Source of the DNA: Bacillus weihaiensis
GTDB taxonomy: Bacteria; Bacillota; Bacilli; Bacillales; Bacillaceae
DNA: 64,000 nucleotides
Direction: 5' to 3'
Assembly: GCF_001889165.1 (NCBI RefSeq)
Contig: NZ_CP016020.1
Span: forward strand, 4,182,501-4,246,500
In this document: piece by piece, positions 32,568 through 42,757 of the stretch
Position numbering within the stretch: the stretch's first letter is position 1
How the letters are laid out: each line of letters begins with the position of its first letter
Notes under the pieces: generated by a model
Database searches by the model: none
The model's input: the letters and a program-made list of their open reading frames with translations, nothing else
Told to the model about the DNA's origin: nothing
Position numbers and translations under genes: made by a program

Positions 32568-33503
32568 GTGAGGAAAACACAAGCGATTACAGAAGGTGCC
32601 ATATTGTTAGCACTCTTTTTAGTCCTTTTATTAGTTTCAACTTATCTGCCTATAGTGGGGCCAATCTTTCTTCTTTTTCTACCGTTACCGTTTATCCTTT
32701 TTACTATACGTCATCAATTGTCCTTAGTTGTTTTACTAATCTTTGCTGGATGTATTCTCTCCATTTTATTTGGTCCAATAACCAATCTATTAGTGGCACT
32801 TACATCTGGCTTAAGTGGATTGGTAATAGGGATTTTCTATAAAAAGAAGCAAACAATGAGTGCTATTATTGGAGGTAGTCTAGCTTTTACCGTTAGTTTA
32901 GTTATTACCTATATCGGTTCTATTTTCTTTCTACAAATTGATATAGTAAAGGATTCTTTTACTCTTTTAGAGCAGTCAATGGACCAATCAAGATCCATTT
33001 TATCTAGCTTTAGTGAGCCAGAAGAACTAGATAAGCAGTTTGAACAGTTAGATGAGGGAATAGAGTTTTTAGGTATGCTCATTCCAACACTCTTTATAGT
33101 AATGGGATTTTTATCTACACTTGCTATTCACTTTGTGTCTCTCCCAATATTAAAACGGTTAAGAGTTGATGTTAAGTCTCTTATTCCTTTTCGTGAATGG
33201 AGACTGCCACAAAGCTTGATATGGTATTATTTAATTACAACGATTTTAATCCTGATGAATATCGATCGAGATTCTTTTGTTTTTCTTGCAGCAATCAATT
33301 TAAATGTATTTCTACAATTTCTCCTTCTATTACAAGGATTCTCGTTCATTTTTTATTTTTGTTATCAAAAGGGCTACTCTAAAGCAATACCAATTGTTGT
33401 ATTCTTTGTCTCGATGCTTTTGCCGATGGTCCTTTATCTTATAAGAATCTTAGGTATAATTGATTTAGGCTTTCCTCTACGTGGTAAAATAACAAAAAGG
33501 TAA
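32568..33503 (+). CDS. yybS: YybS family membrane protein (DUF2232)
   Basis: 311 residues with about eight membrane segments and a longer loop near 135-170 (acidic, EEPELDKQFEQLDEG-like). DUF2232/YybS proteins resemble energy-coupling S components but have no defined ligand. GTG start at 32568, six bases after AGAGGTG. Next to gdpP, with which it is conserved, so likely co-transcribed. The 240 bp before it show no other gene. Confidence 0.85.
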   Translation: MRKTQAITEGAILLALFLVLLLVSTYLPIVGPIFLLFLPLPFILFTIRHQLSLVVLLIFAGCILSILFGPITNLLVALTSGLSGLVIGIFYKKKQTMSAIIGGSLAFTVSLVITYIGSIFFLQIDIVKDSFTLLEQSMDQSRSILSSFSEPEELDKQFEQLDEGIEFLGMLIPTLFIVMGFLSTLAIHFVSLPILKRLRVDVKSLIPFREWRLPQSLIWYYLITTILILMNIDRDSFVFLAAINLNVFLQFLLLLQGFSFIFYFCYQKGYSKAIPIVVFFVSMLLPMVLYLIRILGIIDLGFPLRGKITKR

Positions 33504-33539
33504 ATTGGATTCACTGTTGCGAGGAGTTGAACAAATCGA

Positions 33540-35510
33540 ATGCCAAGCTTTTATGAAAAACCACTATTTCGTTATCCCATGTATGCACTAATGGGCGTAA
33601 CAGTGATAGCTATTCTTTCCCTGTTTCTTTTTAATTGGGTTTTAGGGTTAATTCTGTTAGGTTGCTTTGGTGCAGCTGTTATTTTTATTAGACAAGCCTT
33701 AATCGAATTTAAGTCAGAAATGGAAGGTTATATCACAACTCTTTCTTACCGATTAAAAAAGGTTGGTGAGGAAGCATTAATGGAGATGCCAATTGGTATT
33801 TTATTATATAATGATCAATACCAGGTTGATTGGTCTAACCCATTCATGACTTCTTGCTTTGACGTTGATACGCTAGTTGGAAGATCATTATATGATGTCG
33901 CTGATTCACTTGTTCCATTAATTAAACAAGAGGTAGAGTCAGATACAATTACCCTATATGAACGTGATTTCAAGGTAATTATTAAGCGGGATGAGCGTTT
34001 ACTCTATTTCTTTGATGTGACGGAGCAAATTGAGATTGAGAAGCAATATGAAGATGAGCGTACTGTACTTGCCTTTATCTTTTTAGATAATTATGATGAA
34101 GTTACTCAAGGGATGGACGACCAGGCAAGGAGCTCGATTAATAGTGAAGTGACAGCCTTATTAAATAAATGGGCAAAGGATTATGGAGTCTTCTTAAAAC
34201 GTATCTCTTCGGAGCGTTTTTTAGCCGTCTTAAATGAAGATATTTTAACAAAACTAGAAAAGACAAAGTTCTCAATATTGGATGAAGTACGGGAAAAAAC
34301 GTCTATGCAAAACATCTCACTCACGCTAAGTATTGGTGTTGGTACAGGTGTCCCTTCTTTACAGGAACTTGGAGTTCTAGCACAATCTAGCCTAGATCTG
34401 GCTTTAGGTCGAGGTGGAGACCAGGTAGCTATTAAACAGCCAAGTGGAAAAGTTAAGTTCTTCGGTGGTAAAACCAACCCGATGGAAAAACGTACAAGAG
34501 TTCGAGCTCGAGTGATTTCTCACGCACTAGGTGAAATTGTTAGCTCAAGTGACAAGGTTGTCATTATGGGGCACAGATATCCTGACATGGATGCAATAGG
34601 GTCTGCTATCGGGATTTTAAAAGTTGCTCAGGTGAATGACAAGGAAGGGTTTATTGTGTTAGACCCTGATACGTTAGATTCGGGTGTGGAGCAATTATTA
34701 AAAGAATTAAAGAATCATCCCGAGCTATGGTCTAAGTTTATAACGCCAGAACAAGCGTTGGAAATTATGACAGATGAATCCCTATTAATCGTAGTCGACA
34801 CCCATAAGCCATCGCTAGTTATTGATGATCGTTTGTTAACAAGAAGCGAGCATGTCATTGTCATAGACCATCATAGACGCGGAGAAGAGTTTATTAAGGA
34901 TCCTATCTTAGTGTATATGGAGCCGTACGCATCTTCTACAGCAGAATTAGTCACGGAGCTATTAGAATATCAGCCTAAGCGGTTAAAGATGAATATGATC
35001 GAAGCAACAGCCTTACTTGCAGGTATTATTGTCGATACGAAGAGTTTTACCCTACGAACGGGTTCTCGTACATTCGACGCAGCTTCTTATTTAAGAGCGA
35101 AGGGTGCAGATACCGTCCTGGTACAAAAATTCTTAAAAGAAGATATTACACACTATGTAAAAAGAGCAAAGCTCATTCAGAATGCGTCTCTTTATAAAGA
35201 AGGGATTGCTATAACGTTAGCAGATAATGATTATTATGAACAAGTCATTATTGCTCAAGCGGCTGATACACTCTTGACGATGAATGGAGTAGAAGCATCC
35301 TTCGTGATCGCTAAGCGTGACGAAGAGTGCGTGAGTATTAGCGCTAGATCACTAGGGGATATCAATGTCCAAATCATTATGGAAGCACTTGGTGGCGGTG
35401 GTCACTTAACAAATGCTGCTACACAATTGAAAGAAAAAACGATACTAGAGGTAGAAGAAAGATTAAAAGAAGCTCTAGAGGATTATCTTGAAGGAGGAAC
35501 TAAATCATGA
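33540..35510 (+). CDS. gdpP: Cyclic-di-AMP phosphodiesterase GdpP (YybT)
   Basis: Hydrolyses c-di-AMP and so sets osmotic and cell-wall homeostasis. 656 residues: two N-terminal membrane segments (about 13-55), a PAS domain (haem-binding in relatives), a degenerate GGDEF domain (about 170-300) and a C-terminal DHH/DHHA1 phosphodiesterase with [33 protein letters not shown] and [10 protein letters not shown]. Its stop overlaps the rplI start by 4 bp, so the two are coupled. Confidence 0.95.
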   Translation: MPSFYEKPLFRYPMYALMGVTVIAILSLFLFNWVLGLILLGCFGAAVIFIRQALIEFKSEMEGYITTLSYRLKKVGEEALMEMPIGILLYNDQYQVDWSNPFMTSCFDVDTLVGRSLYDVADSLVPLIKQEVESDTITLYERDFKVIIKRDERLLYFFDVTEQIEIEKQYEDERTVLAFIFLDNYDEVTQGMDDQARSSINSEVTALLNKWAKDYGVFLKRISSERFLAVLNEDILTKLEKTKFSILDEVREKTSMQNISLTLSIGVGTGVPSLQELGVLAQSSLDLALGRGGDQVAIKQPSGKVKFFGGKTNPMEKRTRVRARVISHALGEIVSSSDKVVIMGHRYPDMDAIGSAIGILKVAQVNDKEGFIVLDPDTLDSGVEQLLKELKNHPELWSKFITPEQALEIMTDESLLIVVDTHKPSLVIDDRLLTRSEHVIVIDHHRRGEEFIKDPILVYMEPYASSTAELVTELLEYQPKRLKMNMIEATALLAGIIVDTKSFTLRTGSRTFDAASYLRAKGADTVLVQKFLKEDITHYVKRAKLIQNASLYKEGIAITLADNDYYEQVIIAQAADTLLTMNGVEASFVIAKRDEECVSISARSLGDINVQIIMEALGGGGHLTNAATQLKEKTILEVEERLKEALEDYLEGGTKS

Positions 35511-35953
35511 AGGTTATTTTCTTGAAGGATGTAAAAGGAAAAGGAAAAAAAGGGGAAATTAAAAATGTAGCAGATGGCTACGCACAAAACTTTCTACTAA
35601 AACAAGGTCTTGCAGTGGAAGCTAGTAATGCAAATGTTAGTTCATTGAACGCTCAGAAAAAGAAGAAAGAACAAGAAGCAGTGGAAGAGCTAGAACAAAT
35701 GAAACACCTTAAGGATGAACTAGAAAAGCTAACAGTTGAAATTTTAGCAAAATCTGGTGAGGGTGGACGTCTATTCGGATCAGTAACAAGTAAGCAGATT
35801 GCAGATGAACTAAAAAAGACGTATAATATTAAGTTAGATAAGCGTAAATTAGATCTACCTGATGGAATTAGAGCTTTAGGATTTACAAATGTTCCTGTTA
35901 AGCTACATCCTGAAGTAACAGCTACAGTGAAGGTGCACGTAAAAGAACAGTAA
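35507..35953 (+). CDS. rplI: 50S ribosomal protein L9
   Basis: 148 residues, [31 protein letters not shown] is the L9 N-domain, then a long connecting helix (about 40-75) and the C-domain. The GGAGG ribosome site is inside gdpP, and the ATG overlaps the gdpP stop (ATGA). Confidence 0.97.
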   Translation: MKVIFLKDVKGKGKKGEIKNVADGYAQNFLLKQGLAVEASNANVSSLNAQKKKKEQEAVEELEQMKHLKDELEKLTVEILAKSGEGGRLFGSVTSKQIADELKKTYNIKLDKRKLDLPDGIRALGFTNVPVKLHPEVTATVKVHVKEQ

Positions 35954-35964
35954 ATGTTGGTAAT

Positions 35965-36020
35965 AATGTGATTGGGTGGAAAGAATGAAATTTCTCTTGA
36001 AGCTTGGTCACATTTTTTTT
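35965..36020 (+). terminator. rplI terminator
   Basis: AATGTGA...TCACATT arms with further pairing between, followed by eight Ts. Confidence 0.7.
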
Positions 36021-36167
36021 ATGCTTAGTACTTGAGGATATTTTAAAGATAGGCTGTGTTAAAAGATAACAGAGCCTCCTGATAAGAAAAAGGCATTTGC
36101 CATCATATATAGTAATAGACTAGTAGAAGTTAGTTGATAGAATACTACGATAAGGACGGTGATCACT

Positions 36168-37523
36168 ATTAACGAGGTACTTGGTGATCGTATTCCACCA
36201 CATAATATAGAAGCTGAGCAGGCTGTATTAGGGGCGATTTTCTTACAACCTGCCTCATTAACACTTGCGTCAGAAGTATTAATTCCAGAAGATTTTTACC
36301 GAGCAGCACATCAAAAAATTTATAACGCGATGCTAGATTTATCAGACAAAGGAGAACCAGTCGACTTAGTCACCGTAACAACAGAGCTAGCGGATGTAAA
36401 TCTATTAGAAGAAATCGGTGGAGTTTCCTATTTAAGTGATTTGGCTAATTCTGTTCCAACCGCAGCCAATATTGAATACTACAGTAAGATTGTTGAAGAA
36501 AAATCAATTCTTCGACGACTGATTCGTACGGCTACAACGATTGCGCAAGATGGCTATAGCCGTGAAGATGAAGTAGAAGTCGTTCTAAATGAAGCGGAAA
36601 AAACAATTATGGAGGTTGCTCAGCGAAAAAATGCAGGAGCCTTCAAAAATATTAAAGATGTTTTAGTAGAAACCTATGATAATATCGAGTTGCTGCATGA
36701 CAATAAGGGAGATGTAACAGGGATACCGACAGGATTCACTGAGCTTGATCGAATGACGGCAGGATTCCAACGTAATGACCTAATTATTGTTGCGGCACGT
36801 CCATCTGTAGGTAAGACTGCTTTCGCGTTAAACATCGCGCAAAACGTTGCGACAAAAACAGACGAAAATGTTGCCATCTTCAGTCTCGAGATGGGAGCAG
36901 ATCAGCTAGTTATGAGGATGCTTTGCGCGGAAGGAAATATAGATGCCCAACGACTAAGAACAGGTTCCCTAACATCTGATGACTGGGGAAAACTCACGAT
37001 GGCAATGGGGAGTCTATCAAACTCCGGAATATATATAGACGATACACCCGGTATTCGTGTAAGTGAAATTCGTTCTAAGTGTCGTCGACTTAAACAAGAA
37101 GCTGGCTTGGGTATGATATTAATTGATTACTTACAGCTTATTCAAGGTAGTGGCCGTTCTGACAATCGTCAGCAAGAGGTATCTGAAATCTCACGTACAT
37201 TAAAAGAATTAGCCCGTGAGCTAAAGGTACCGGTTATTGCCCTATCTCAGCTATCTCGTGGAGTAGAACAACGTCAAGACAAGCGACCAATGATGTCTGA
37301 TATCCGTGAATCAGGATCGATTGAGCAGGATGCTGATATTGTGGCATTCTTATATCGTGACGATTACTATGATAAAGAATCTGAGAACAAAAATATTATC
37401 GAAATTATTATTGCAAAGCAACGTAACGGTCCTGTAGGGACAGTTTCATTAGCTTTCGTAAAAGAGTACAATAAGTTCGTTAACCTGGAGCGGCGATTTG
37501 ATGATGCAGGCGTTCCGGCGTAA
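36168..37523 (+). CDS. dnaC: Replicative DNA helicase DnaC (DnaB family)
   Basis: Hexameric 5'-3' helicase of the fork, loaded at oriC by DnaA, DnaD, DnaB and DnaI in Bacillus. About 451 residues. N-domain IEAEQAVLGAIFLQP; Walker A ARPSVGKTAFALN; Walker B region MILIDYLQLI; motif SQLSRGVEQR with DIRESGSIEQDADIV. The start is odd: no in-frame ATG. The GTG at 36159 falls inside AAGGACGGTGATC, a near-complete ribosome site; an ATT at 36168 is correctly spaced and gives the same N-terminal length as B. subtilis. No intein. Confidence 0.95.
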   Translation: MNEVLGDRIPPHNIEAEQAVLGAIFLQPASLTLASEVLIPEDFYRAAHQKIYNAMLDLSDKGEPVDLVTVTTELADVNLLEEIGGVSYLSDLANSVPTAANIEYYSKIVEEKSILRRLIRTATTIAQDGYSREDEVEVVLNEAEKTIMEVAQRKNAGAFKNIKDVLVETYDNIELLHDNKGDVTGIPTGFTELDRMTAGFQRNDLIIVAARPSVGKTAFALNIAQNVATKTDENVAIFSLEMGADQLVMRMLCAEGNIDAQRLRTGSLTSDDWGKLTMAMGSLSNSGIYIDDTPGIRVSEIRSKCRRLKQEAGLGMILIDYLQLIQGSGRSDNRQQEVSEISRTLKELARELKVPVIALSQLSRGVEQRQDKRPMMSDIRESGSIEQDADIVAFLYRDDYYDKESENKNIIEIIIAKQRNGPVGTVSLAFVKEYNKFVNLERRFDDAGVPA

Positions 37524-37553
37524 AAAGAAGATCAATTTTTGGTCTTCTTTTTT
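37524..37553 (+). terminator. dnaC terminator
   Basis: AAAGAAGATC/GGTCTTCTTT with a short A/T loop and a T run, directly after the stop. Confidence 0.8.
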
Positions 37554-37657
37554 TATGGGGAAAATGAAGCGTCAGAACTTTAAAATCATTTTTTGGAAAA
37601 ACTATATCTGATTAAAAAAGAAGAGGTGACTAGAATAATCTTTCATGTTTTATACAA

Positions 37658-39061
<1,404 letters not shown>

Positions 39062-39070
39062 ATCATTTCT

Positions 39071-39116
39071 AAAGAGAGTTCGGTCAGGCCATAGTGTTGA
39101 CCAAACTCTCTTTTTT
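39071..39116 (+). terminator. purA terminator
   Basis: AAAGAGAGTTCGGTCA/TGACCAAACTCTCTTT (one mismatch) with a T run. Confidence 0.9.
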
Positions 39117-39201
39117 AGGTTGTTATCTTATAAAAAATACTATACAATGTAACTCTGAGCAAAAAAATGTTGTTTTTAAAAAAACTTTTTTTAAAAAAGT
39201 A

Positions 39202-39231
39202 TTGTCAAAACTAGAAATGCTATGTTATGAT
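39202..39231 (+). promoter_or_regulatory. tRNA cluster promoter
   Basis: TTGTCA (39202-39207), 18 bp, TATGAT (39226-39231), about 30 bp before the broken tRNA copy. Confidence 0.65.
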
Positions 39232-39261
39232 AGTAAACGTCCTGTTAGAGGAAATTATTCT

Positions 39262-39339
39262 TAGCAAGAGCTATTAGCTCAGTTGGTAGAGCACGTTCGA
39301 ATATGCGACGAAGCTACACTTCAGCGCACAAATTGAACG
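39262..39339 (+). pseudogene. Broken tRNA-Lys copy joined to a hairpin
   Basis: 39262-39293 repeats 39391-39422 at 31 of 32 positions and matches the leader plus bases 1-26 of the intact tRNA-Lys (acceptor strand and D arm). The anticodon arm is then replaced by unrelated DNA that folds as CGTTCGAAT.../...AATTGAACG (39294-39339) with an inner GAAG/CTTC. It cannot make a tRNA. Confidence 0.8.
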
Positions 39340-39396
39340 GCTACTAGAATAACCTTTCTGAAATTTGGGCGTCACACTAAGAGTGTTTTATAGCAA

Positions 39397-39472
39397 GAGC
39401 CATTAGCTCAGTTGGTAGAGCATCTGACTTTTAATCAGAGGGTCGAAGGTTCGAGTCCTTCATGGCTCACCA
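39397..39472 (+). tRNA. tRNA-Lys (UUU)
   Basis: 76 bases: acceptor GAGCCAT/ATGGCTC, D arm AGCTCAGTTGGTAGAGCA, anticodon TTT in CTGACTTTTAATCAG, T loop GGTTCGAGTCC, CCA encoded. Confidence 0.97.
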
Positions 39473-39491
39473 TTTACATTTTCTTATAAGT

Positions 39492-39566
39492 GGCCCATTG
39501 GTCAAGCGGTTAAGACACCGCCCTTTCACGGCGGTAACACGGGTTCGAATCCCGTATGGGTCACCA
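39492..39566 (+). tRNA. tRNA-Glu (UUC)
   Basis: 75 bases: acceptor GGCCCAT/ATGGGTC (one G-U pair), anticodon TTC in CGCCCTTTCACGGCG, T arm CGGGTTCGAATCCCG, CCA encoded. Confidence 0.97.
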
Positions 39567-39576
39567 TTTACAAATT

Positions 39577-39653
39577 GGTCCGGTAGTTCAGTTGGTTAGA
39601 ATGCCTGCCTGTCACGCAGGAGGTCGCGGGTTCGAGTCCCGTCCGGACCGCCA
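39577..39653 (+). tRNA. tRNA-Asp (GUC)
   Basis: 77 bases: acceptor GGTCCGG/CCGGACC, anticodon GTC in CTGCCTGTCACGCAG, T arm CGGGTTCGAGTCCCG, CCA encoded. Confidence 0.97.
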
Positions 39654-39737
39654 TTCTATATTTTAAAAGCTTAGAATGATTATGAGTTGTTTGAAGCAAA
39701 AAACGACATACTAGTTAATAATACTAACTAATTATAT

Positions 39738-39810
39738 GGCTCGGTAGCTCAGTTGGTAGAGCAATGGACTGAAAATCCATGTGTCGGCGGTTCGATTCCG
39801 TCCCGAGCCA
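39738..39810 (+). tRNA. tRNA-Phe (GAA)
   Basis: 73 bases without encoded CCA: acceptor GGCTCGG/CCGAGCC, anticodon GAA in ATGGACTGAAAATCCAT, T loop GGTTCGATTCC. Separated from tRNA-Asp by about 84 bp. Confidence 0.97.
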
Positions 39811-39818
39811 CTTTTAAA

Positions 39819-39853
39819 AAAAGCATGATTCATTTTTGGATCATGCTTTTTTG
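39819..39853 (+). terminator. tRNA cluster terminator
   Basis: AAGCATGAT/ATCATGCTT and a T run, directly after tRNA-Phe. Confidence 0.85.
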
Positions 39854-39942
39854 TTGTTTAACAAGAAGAAAATGACCATTTTGTCGCTAGTTGGAAGATA
39901 AGATAAGTAAGGAAAAAGTCACAACCATTTTCTGTAACAAAT

Positions 39943-39959
39943 AATACAATATCATTACA
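39943..39959 (-). promoter_or_regulatory. Candidate WalR box upstream of the M23 gene
   Basis: On the minus strand TGTAAT-N5-TGTATT, one mismatch from the WalR direct repeat TGTWAH-N5-TGTWAH. A TTGACG/TATGGT promoter-like pair follows downstream on the plus strand (from about 39972). Confidence 0.35.
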
Positions 39960-40106
39960 AATAGCCTATTTTGACGAAAATCGTAGATTTCATATGGTAA
40001 GGTGAAAGAGAGTAAAATACGTGAAATTTGTCGGTTTAGAACAATATTTACATGTAAGAGGCTTCCTGAGTCGTTTCTTGTAGGTAAGAATTAGGAGGAA
40101 ATATTA

Positions 40107-41555
40107 GTGTTTAGACGTTCTAATAGTTTCATAGGAAATGTTTTACCCCAAAGTAAGAGTCTATTTAAAAATATAACAATATGTTTAAGCCTAGCTACAG
40201 CTGTTACAGTTGGAGCAAATAGTGTTGCCGCTGAAGATTCTCTAACCACAGTGTACCATGTATATCTTGATTCTGAATATATGGGATCTGTTAACGATCA
40301 AACTGTGATTGATGATGTAACGAAAACTAAAATTACAAATAAAAATAAAACTTATGAGGACCTACGCTTAACTGTAGAAGATTTAGAGATCATTCCAGAG
40401 AAGATGTTTCGTCCAGTTTATAATAATGATTTGACAGTCTCCAAACTAATGCAGGAGCTTGATGTAGTCGTTGAAGCTACTGAGCTTACTTTAAATGGTG
40501 AACCTATTGCCTATTTTAAGGACAATGAAGATGCACAAGCTGTGCTAGAACAATATAAACAGCTCTATATTCCTGAAAGTGATTTAGTAGAATGGAATGA
40601 TATTCAAAGCATTACCTCAGAGGAACTACCAGCTCTTAAAGAAAATGAATCTCGTCTATTAGACGTATCACTTACTGAAAAAGTTTCACTAGAAGAGGAG
40701 AAAGTTTCCCCTAAAAAAATCCTTACAGTAGAGCAAGGCGTCAACTTGTTAAAGAAGGGGACACTTGCTGACGCAAAATACGAAGTAGAAGAGCAGGATG
40801 TTTTAGGTAGTATTGCAAAAAAACATGAGCTAACATTAAAGCAATTATTAGAGTTAAATCCAGGTATGTCAGAGGATACATTAATTAAACCGGGTGATCT
40901 TCTAAACGTCACGGTCTTCAAACCTTATACGAAGGTAAAGGTTACGGAGGAAGAATTAAAGAAGGAATCAATTGCATTTGAGACGGAGATTAAGGAAGAT
41001 TCATCATTGCCTAAAGGAGAAAAGAAAACAACGCAAGAAGGGCAAAATGGTGAAAAGCTTATTCATTATGTAATTGAAAAAGAAAATGGCACAGAAATAA
41101 GTAGAACGACGAAAGAAGAAAACGTAGTGAAGGAACCCGTAAAAGAAGTAATCGTCAAAGGTACTAAGGTCATTCCATCTAGAGGAACAGGATCTTTAGC
41201 TTGGCCTGCAGTAGGTGGCTATGTTTCAAGTCATCTAGGGCAACGTTGGGGGAAGCTACATAAAGGGATTGATATTGCTAGACCAAGTGATCGCACAATA
41301 AAAGCTGCTGACAATGGTACTGTAGTGTCTGCTGGATATGATGGTGGTTATGGAAACAAAGTTGTCATTAATCATAATAATGGAATAAAAACAGTGTACG
41401 CCCATCTTGATTCCATTAGTGTGACTGTAGGTCAAGTTGTTTCACAGGGTCAAAAAATTGGAGTTATGGGTAAAACAGGTAATTCAACCGGTGTTCATTT
41501 ACATTTTGAAGTGTATGAAAATGGGAATTTGAAAAATCCAATGGATTATTTATAA
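40107..41555 (+). CDS. LysM, G5 and M23 domain cell-wall endopeptidase
   Basis: 482 residues. An N-terminal hydrophobic signal segment (ITICLSLATAVTVGANSVAA, about 23-42) exports it. A LysM domain (about 222-270: YEVEEQDVLGSIAKKHELTLKQLLELNPG) binds peptidoglycan, a G5 region (about 275-350) follows, then an M23 zinc endopeptidase with HKGIDIARP and VHLHFEV (metal and catalytic His). GTG start after AGGAGG. It sits just upstream of walRK, which fits a wall hydrolase under WalR control. Exact bond cleaved is unknown. Confidence 0.9.
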   Translation: MFRRSNSFIGNVLPQSKSLFKNITICLSLATAVTVGANSVAAEDSLTTVYHVYLDSEYMGSVNDQTVIDDVTKTKITNKNKTYEDLRLTVEDLEIIPEKMFRPVYNNDLTVSKLMQELDVVVEATELTLNGEPIAYFKDNEDAQAVLEQYKQLYIPESDLVEWNDIQSITSEELPALKENESRLLDVSLTEKVSLEEEKVSPKKILTVEQGVNLLKKGTLADAKYEVEEQDVLGSIAKKHELTLKQLLELNPGMSEDTLIKPGDLLNVTVFKPYTKVKVTEEELKKESIAFETEIKEDSSLPKGEKKTTQEGQNGEKLIHYVIEKENGTEISRTTKEENVVKEPVKEVIVKGTKVIPSRGTGSLAWPAVGGYVSSHLGQRWGKLHKGIDIARPSDRTIKAADNGTVVSAGYDGGYGNKVVINHNNGIKTVYAHLDSISVTVGQVVSQGQKIGVMGKTGNSTGVHLHFEVYENGNLKNPMDYL

Positions 41556-42045
41556 AGGTTTTTTGGCTACATTTTGTTACTATTCAATAGGATTTTAGAA
41601 AGAACGTTATTTTTCACATAAAAAATTCTGGTAACTAAGAAAGAAAAGAACTACTTATTCTGTACAGAGAGAGTAAACTTTAATCTGGCTATTGGGATTG
41701 TAAAAAATGTTCTATATGGTTTTAGTTAATGGGTCTGATGGTAGCAATACTGTTGGCCCCTTTTTTATACGTGAAAAAGACTATTATTCTTCCTATACCA
41801 CGAAGAGCTGATGGGTAAACATTTTTCTTTTTGGTAGGAAAAAGTAGAATGAAAACGTATAGTATATAATACCACTATAGACAACTTGTATGTAGATACG
41901 GGGTTTGTTTGTACAAAAGGTTAAGTTGACTAGTGCTGGTAAGCGGGTAGAGAAAACAACCGCAACTTAAGATATGCATAAAAAGGAAGAACATGGTACA
42001 TTTAAAAGAAGAGTAACAATAATGTTACGTAAAGGGGCGAAAGCA
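41556..42045 (+). other. Leader region of the wal operon
   Basis: 490 bp with no gene. A weak GC hairpin (GGG...CCC with T run) at about 41728-41768 may end the M23 gene; a TATAAT at 41865-41870 is the best -10 for walR, with a poor -35. Confidence 0.4.
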
Positions 42046-42753
42046 ATGGAAAAGAAGATTCTAGTAGTAGATGATGAAAAACCAATCGCAGATATCTTAC
42101 AGTTTAACTTAAAAAAAGAAGGCTATGTTGTTTATTGTGCCTACGATGGACAACAGGCTTTAGATATGGTTGAAGAGCATAAGCCAGATTTGCTTTTATT
42201 AGATATCATGCTCCCAATTAGAGATGGTATGGAGGTTTGTCGAGAAGTAAGAAAGAAGTATGAAATGCCAATCATTATGTTAACAGCTAAAGATTCAGAA
42301 ATAGATAAAGTATTAGGGCTCGAGCTTGGTGCAGACGATTACGTGACAAAGCCTTTTAGTACAAGAGAATTACTGGCTCGTGTTAAGGCTAATTTACGTC
42401 GTCAGCAAGCAATTGAACAAACGGATGAACGTGGTGCGTCGAATGAAATTTCGATCGGATCATTGGTCATCCACCCTGATGCATATGTGGTCTCAAAGCG
42501 TGGGGAAACAATCGAGCTTACACACCGAGAGTTTGAATTACTACATTATTTAGCACAGCACATTGGACAAGTAATGACAAGGGAGCACTTGCTGCAAACA
42601 GTATGGGGCTATGACTATTTTGGAGATGTTCGAACGGTAGATGTAACAGTAAGAAGACTGCGCGAGAAAATTGAAGATAATCCAAGTCATCCAACTTGGA
42701 TTGTAACAAGACGTGGAGTAGGTTACTATTTACGCCATTCAGAACAGGATTAA
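42046..42753 (+). CDS. walR: Essential response regulator WalR (YycF)
   Basis: OmpR-type regulator controlling cell-wall hydrolase genes. 235 residues. Receiver DDE at 9-11, phosphoacceptor Asp53 in LLLLDIMLP, Lys in TKPFS; C-terminal winged helix ([16 protein letters not shown]). ATG at 42046, eight bases after AAGGGG; an ATG 72 bp upstream gives a non-family extension. walK follows after 4 bp. Confidence 0.97.
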   Translation: MEKKILVVDDEKPIADILQFNLKKEGYVVYCAYDGQQALDMVEEHKPDLLLLDIMLPIRDGMEVCREVRKKYEMPIIMLTAKDSEIDKVLGLELGADDYVTKPFSTRELLARVKANLRRQQAIEQTDERGASNEISIGSLVIHPDAYVVSKRGETIELTHREFELLHYLAQHIGQVMTREHLLQTVWGYDYFGDVRTVDVTVRRLREKIEDNPSHPTWIVTRRGVGYYLRHSEQD

Positions 42754-42757
42754 TTCT

